A stretch of DNA of 64,000 bases from Carcinoscorpius rotundicauda (Eukaryota; Arthropoda; Merostomata; Xiphosura; Limulidae), in assembly GCA_011833715.1 (NCBI GenBank), contig CM022396.1:33615533-33679532 (forward strand). Reading direction: 5' to 3'. The position numbers were made by a program, and so were the translations under genes. Below, in pieces: positions 59,364 through 64,000 of this stretch (positions are counted from its first letter, which is position 1; each line of letters starts with the position of its first letter). Below the pieces are notes generated by a model, which did no database searches, was not told where the DNA came from, and worked only from the letters and a program-made list of their open reading frames with translations.

Positions 59364-59572
59364 CAATAGCCAGATGGTGAGGACGCTCGACTCTTAATCT
59401 GAGGGTTGCGGGGTCGAAGTCTCGTTACACCAAACATGCTCGTCTTTTTAGATATGACTACGTTGTAATCTGACGGTGAATCCCATAATTCGTTGGTAAA
59501 GTAGTAGCCCAACAGTTGATGGTAATGACTAGATACCTTTCCTCTACTCTTATAATACTAACTCATTTTTGC
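59364..59572 (+). mobile_element. SINE family A, 3'-truncated
   Basis: AGCCAGATGGTGAGGACGCTC head to TCTTATAATACTAACTC; the terminal block is lost. Confidence 0.8.
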
Positions 59573-60061
59573 CGGGAAATAACATGTACAGGATTGATTA
59601 CATTTGTCTTAACACGTCTTATTTCTACAGATACATCCTTGGATCAGGTCTTAGAAAATATATAAATGTATTAAATATTTATGCATTATCAACTTCAGGT
59701 GACTCTGTTTTAATAAGAAATTATTAAAATTTCTTTTTGATAGATCATTGTAGAACAAATATATGTAAATAAAACTTTCCTTAAAGTACGTGTACGATAT
59801 TGTGTATAAAAAACAGTTTGTCAACTTCTTATTTAAGTTTAATAACAAATATTTATTAACTCGATCTGAAAGTAAAAAGTCGTGTGACATATCGCCACCA
59901 AATACTTTCATGAACCATATCTTTGTCATTTAGTAGTACTATCTTAACAACATAGCTATATTAATGTATTATTCTCAACTATATACACGGACATGATATA
60001 CCTATATATGTATATATGTAGCAAGAAATATCAATGCACTTTCAAAAGATCAAAATTTATA
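59573..60061. other. No gene seen
   Basis: AT-rich; the ORF at 59651-59929 looks incidental. Confidence 0.45.
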
Positions 60062-60486
60062 CAGTAAACTCTCGTTGTAACGAAGTCGTAGGGATCAAAG
60101 AGAATTGTTCGTTACAAAAGAAGTTCGTTAAAAAGGATTTTTTTTTTCATTCACTAGTCAAGTCTGGTAATGGTAGGCCCTATAACTGACGGCTGTTGCA
60201 GTACCGGTAATTGGATTAAAGACTCAGAAGTCACACGCGTGTAAACACTTAAAACACATTTAATGAAATTCAAAAGGACAATTAACAGCACTTGTAAAAA
60301 AACATGTAAAAAATAACATTCATAATATAGACATATGTAATTATAATGTACAGGATACAAACACCAGCAAGAACGTCTAACTGGAGTCACTTGAAATATA
60401 TAGCACAATGCTTTTTTGCGAACTGCTTTCTCTCTGGCACTTGGTCACAAAACGCTCCATCATGTTTAATTGAGAGATAAACTGTC

Positions 60487-62018
60487 CTATGTTAGCCTGG
60501 TGTTCAAGATATCTCTGAATTTGCAGGCACATTTCACGAGCTGCAGAATGTGTTGGGATGGGGATTCCTCATTGTCGTCATCTTCACTTTTACTGTCATT
60601 TTCTGGTGTCTGTTTATTTTGCACCATAGCCACAGTATCACTGTCTGTCAGGGGCGCGCTAGTGATCAAATCATTATCAGCAGTCTCGTAGTCCTCTGCT
60701 GTGCCATCCACCGTAAACCCAGTGTCAATGGTATGTCATCCTCGGGGTCCTCACTGTTTTCTGCTGGCTCTGGAGAGGAGAAGCCACAAGTTCTGAAGCA
60801 ATTGGCTATGGTTGATTGCTTTACCAATGACCAGGCAGAGCGTAGCAGTCGCATGGCTTCAAGCACAGTCACAGTGAAAACACTTTTATTGTCTATTGAA
60901 TCAATAAGACGCTGTAGCAGTAGGGTGCGGTAATGATGTTTTAGATTTGCGATGATGCCTTGGTCCATGGGCTGTGTCTTGCTTGTGGTGTTGGGAGGCA
61001 GGAACACCAGCTTGATGGCCTTAAGTCCTTTTGGGATGGAGTGGGCGTGGCAGTTGTCAATTATCATAAGGACCTGCAGCACAAACTTTCGGTCAAGTTC
61101 TCTCAGCCACTCGGTGAATAGATCTGATGTCATCCAAGCTCGCTTGTTGGCTTTGTATGGTGTTGGCAGGGTTTTGACGTCTTTGAAGCAATGCGGTTTT
61201 GCTGCCTTTCCTGAAAAAAAAAGAAAGAACACGTACATGGTTAATGTCTTGAAATTAAAAATGAAACATTTACATGACAATAATCTGAAGAAAATCATAA
61301 AATAACAACTTCTATAGAAAACGCAGGAAAATATTTTTACCTGCTTTTGACACTCACCTATGACAAGTAAAGGAAGCTTCTCGGTGCCGTCCATATTGGC
61401 GCATACCGAAACAGACAGCCGCTCCTTCGCTCGCTTACCGCCGTGACAGGAGTCTCCCTTGATAACAAGAGACTTGTCTGGCAGAAGTTTAAAGAATAAG
61501 CCAGACTCATCTGCGTTGAAGACATCCCATCCCGTGGGCTGTAGTTTTCTAGCAGGCGTGGCAGTGTTGTTGATGTCCACTGGTTTGTTTGCTCTGGTTC
61601 TACACTACCAGACTCACCACAGATAGTATGAAATTGAATGTCGTGTCTTTTCTTGAATCGGGTTAACCACCCGTCACTCATGCAAAAGTCAGTGATTCCC
61701 ATTTGATCAGCAAGTTTTTTTTTGCCTTTGCTTGCATAACAGGCCCAGAGATAGGAACATTCTCTGATCTAGCATTTTTGAACCACAAAAGCAATGCCGC
61801 TTCTAGGTCAAAATGTTTTGCAGTTCGCATGCGTTTTCTATTGGGACAAAAGTTGTCTCGAGAAGACAATATGGCCTCTTTATTTTTCAACCATGTTGAC
61901 AAAGTGTTCAGATGCACATCAAATGCTTTTCCTATTTCTGTTTTTGTTTTAACTTTTTTTCAACTTCTTCTATTGCTGCAATTTTAGTTTATATCGATAC
62001 AAGCTTGCGCTTCGCCAT
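60487..62018 (-). pseudogene. Tigger-type transposase, frameshifted
   Basis: The protein would bind the element ends and cut and paste it. It starts at ATG 62018 (MAKRKLVSI, then TAA at 61991-61989). The CENP-B-like HTH region reads DVHLNTLSTWLKN and HFDLEAALLLWFKNARS, then GWLTRFKKRH. The DDE domain follows: VFNADESGLFF (first Asp), MIIDNCHAH (second Asp) and QPMDQGII (third Asp), with WMTSDLFTEWL between them. The acidic tail is NDSKSEDDDNEESPS. Four frameshifts are seen: near 61950; at an A9 homopolymer near 61715; near 61575; and near 60720. One intron interrupts the DDE domain. All three catalytic Asp are kept, but the gene as written is dead unless the indels are assembly errors. Confidence 0.88.
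61211..61357 (-). other. Spliceosomal intron in the Tigger transposase
   Basis: The minus strand reads CTTGTCATAG|GTGAGTGTC...TTTTTTTTTCAG|GAAAGGCAGC. Removing these 147 nt joins LVIG to KAAKPHCF, the uninterrupted form expected in this family. The length is a multiple of three and the intron is stop-free, so unspliced reading stays open. It is phase 1. Confidence 0.8.
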
Positions 62019-62595
62019 GATCAATGATTAATGATCTGTTTAATTTGACTGTGATTAGCCTTTTATAGGCCACAGCATGCAGGCTGCCCAGGCGTAATCT
62101 ACTCAAGCCATAATCTGAAAATTTTATATCTAATCTAATTTTGGCTGGGAGAGCGGGTGAGTTGGGACGGGCAGGGGTTTAAAGTGTTATTGACCATAAT
62201 TGTTGTAAAAACATTGCTAGGCTAATCTACTACCCCATCTGCAGTCCGCTATTTCTCAAGTGTACGATCTTGATGGTGGCACCACACATTGTTGCGCGGA
62301 GACTGACTAATTGCACTTGCTAGCGGCGTAGCGGGTGGTCGGGACAATTAATTTAGGGAAGAAGAGAAAAATAAATATCTTCATACCTGGTTCGATACAA
62401 AGGATGTAATATTGATGCTTTTCACACCCTAGGGACTATAATTATACATCGTTACAAGCCGACACTTCGATACATGCAGTTCGGTTCAAGGGGCTTTTGT
62501 TACTATGTATTTATATGGACAGTTGGCCGGACCAGTTAACAACTTCGATACAAGTGATATATTCGTTTCTAGCCATACAGAGTTTACTGTATGTT

Positions 62596-62705
62596 TATTT
62601 TATACCAAAACCATACTGTGGGCTGTCTGCATTTTGTACACCGTGAGAAATTGAACCATAGATTTTTATTTTTGTAAGTCTGTAAGCTCACCGTTTACCC
62701 ACCTG
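62596..62705 (-). mobile_element. SINE family B, decayed
   Basis: CATACTGTGGGCTGTCTGC tail, CACCGTGAGAAATTGAACC B-box zone, and GTAAGTCTGTAAGCTCACCG head on the minus strand. Confidence 0.55.
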
Positions 62706-63897
62706 GGAAGATTATTTATCTTTAATAATTTTGCTTAGTGTACAAGACTAGATGGAACATTTTACTGGTTTATGTTAGCTTATTATTTATATATATGTGT
62801 AAGTTTATGTGCGTCTGGAGTCTCCTCTGAGTAAGACCCATTTTTATGTTGTATTCCATGCATGCTCAATGGAGATTAATCTTTGGTGAGGACATAAAAC
62901 ATACCGTTCAGTTACCTCCTCTTCTTCGAAGAACGAGTTGGTTAATATAGCATAGCAGATACGGGCATTAGTGTTTATTACGTTAAAAGTCAGGTTAACT
63001 GCACTACATCAAAAAGTATAAAATGTGGTCATACAAACTGGGAAGACGTCACAGTATATTACATAAAGAACCTCAAAGAAAGTATGCCACGTTGTTTTTG
63101 AAAGATTTTTAGTGTTCAAGAAAGACCAATCAAGTACTGAATGTTTCAGGATAGAGACGCTAATTGTAATAATTTGATGTCACATTTTATGATCAGATAT
63201 GTTTTTGTAATGTTTTGTTTTAACAAGTGAAATTCGGAATAACACGTCTTTCTAATAAATTTATTTTGTCTCCAGTACTTATCTCATTATACATATTTAG
63301 ATGCTTAAAATTGGATGCATTTCTCACTTTTACAGCGTTCAGTGTATTTTTTTTATTCCATCTTAATTATAATAAGTTCATCTATTACAAAATAAGCAAG
63401 TTTTGGCTAAGACTTTCTAAACGCATAATGACACAGCAGTGTGCTTTAGCTTTTTCTTGCACATTCTAGTCACATAATATTTATATGTAGAAAATGTCAA
63501 CGGAAATTAAATTAACTCACTCTAGAGCTTAGTAGAAGAATAGTGAAAGTCTCCTGAACAATGTGAACTGTGATGTAGACATCTGGAAAAAAAGCTGGAC
63601 GAGTTTTTTTGAGAATCAGTTAAGTTATGAGGTATAACAATTAAACAACAGTTCACGGTATAGCCCGACAAAAATTATCTCAAACACTAATATATGCTCG
63701 ACCATAAAAATATGTAAAAGTTTTGCCTAGAGGTAGGAGCTCATAGTTTTAAAGAATGAGAAATTAATATCGTTATCCCATCGATCTCCTGATTACGGAA
63801 GCACATGAAAAGCATAAGAAAATAAAATCTGTTCAATAAAAAAAAAAAACTTATCAAGGAAGAAAAAAAGATTAAATTAAAAACACAATATATGTCA
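62706..63897. other. No gene seen
   Basis: AT-rich; the ORF at 63227-63469 is hydrophobic and low in information. Confidence 0.45.
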
Positions 63898-64000
63898 TTT
63901 GTTTGTTTGTTTTAGAGCATTGGGCTATTTGCTGTGTCCACCGATGAGAATCGAAGCACACATTTTAGCCTTGTAAATCCTTAAACCTTCTGCTGTGTTA
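63898..64000 (-). mobile_element. SINE family B, cut by the window edge
   Basis: GCATTGGGCTATTTGCTGTG, CACCGATGAGAATCGAAGC and TTTTAGCCTTGTAAATCC on the minus strand. The head continues past the window. Confidence 0.7.

Larger units (their letters stand above)
60062..62589 (-). mobile_element. Full-length pogo/Tigger-like DNA transposon
   Basis: A 2.53-kb element bounded by CAGTAAACTCTCG at 60062 and its inverted partner AGAGTTTACTG ending at 62589. Both are directly flanked by TA (60060-60061, 62590-62591), the classic duplication for this superfamily. Subterminal repeats of TCGTTACAA / TTCGATACAA type lie inside both ends. It carries one minus-strand transposase gene. TA duplication, CAG tips and a CENP-B-HTH plus DDE_1-type protein together fit Tigger. 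Confidence 0.9.

Noticed and set aside
60550..61305. Plus-strand ORFs across the Tigger transposase
   Set aside because: Antisense shadows; the DDD motifs and HTH lie on the minus strand.

Overview
This is AT-rich animal nuclear DNA. It has no operons, ribosome binding sites or dense ORFs. It holds many tRNA-derived SINEs, remnants of several eukaryotic transposon classes, and a few short open stretches with splice-site-like edges. The dominant SINE has a Thr(CGT)-like tRNA head, a conserved central block and an oligo(A)/(CAAA)n tail. From memory it resembles repeats common in horseshoe crab (xiphosuran) genomes. That attribution is unverified; 'arthropod, probably chelicerate' is the safer reading.

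Layout. (1) 0-13 kb: mostly empty intergenic or intronic DNA with SINEs, an internally deleted Tc1-like element (8744-9135), a short TIR element with a transposase C-terminal relic (10107-10343), and a faint gypsy integrase relic. (2) 13.4-16.4 kb: three candidate minus-strand host exons, one with a calponin-homology-like sequence. A 36-bp minisatellite abuts one exon and appears to have multiplied its 5' splice site. More weakly supported minus-strand exons lie at 24.5, 27.0, 35.5 and 40.3 kb, so a long-intron gene may run through the window on that strand. (3) 19.70-21.58 kb: a Penelope-like retroelement with inverted pseudo-LTRs, a 13-bp target duplication, RT and GIY-YIG coding sequence (frameshifted), and hammerhead-like motifs. 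(4) 32.7-39.6 kb, plus a further copy at 48-49 kb: several copies of an ORF family I cannot assign. One copy is a complete 2.36-kb element with about 92-bp terminal inverted repeats, inserted into an older relative. (5) 60.06-62.59 kb: a full-length pogo/Tigger-like DNA transposon with TA duplication, a DDD transposase pseudogene and a clean GT-AG intron.

Three SINE families are seen: A (Thr-like head), B and C (Ser(GCT)-like heads). They share a similar 3' end. Several are nested (B in A, A in A, A in B, B in A), which orders their activity. Every transposase or RT reading frame found is broken by stops or frameshifts, so no autonomous element is evident. Exon calls rest on splice-site appearance and codon-like content only; isolated short ones may be chance.
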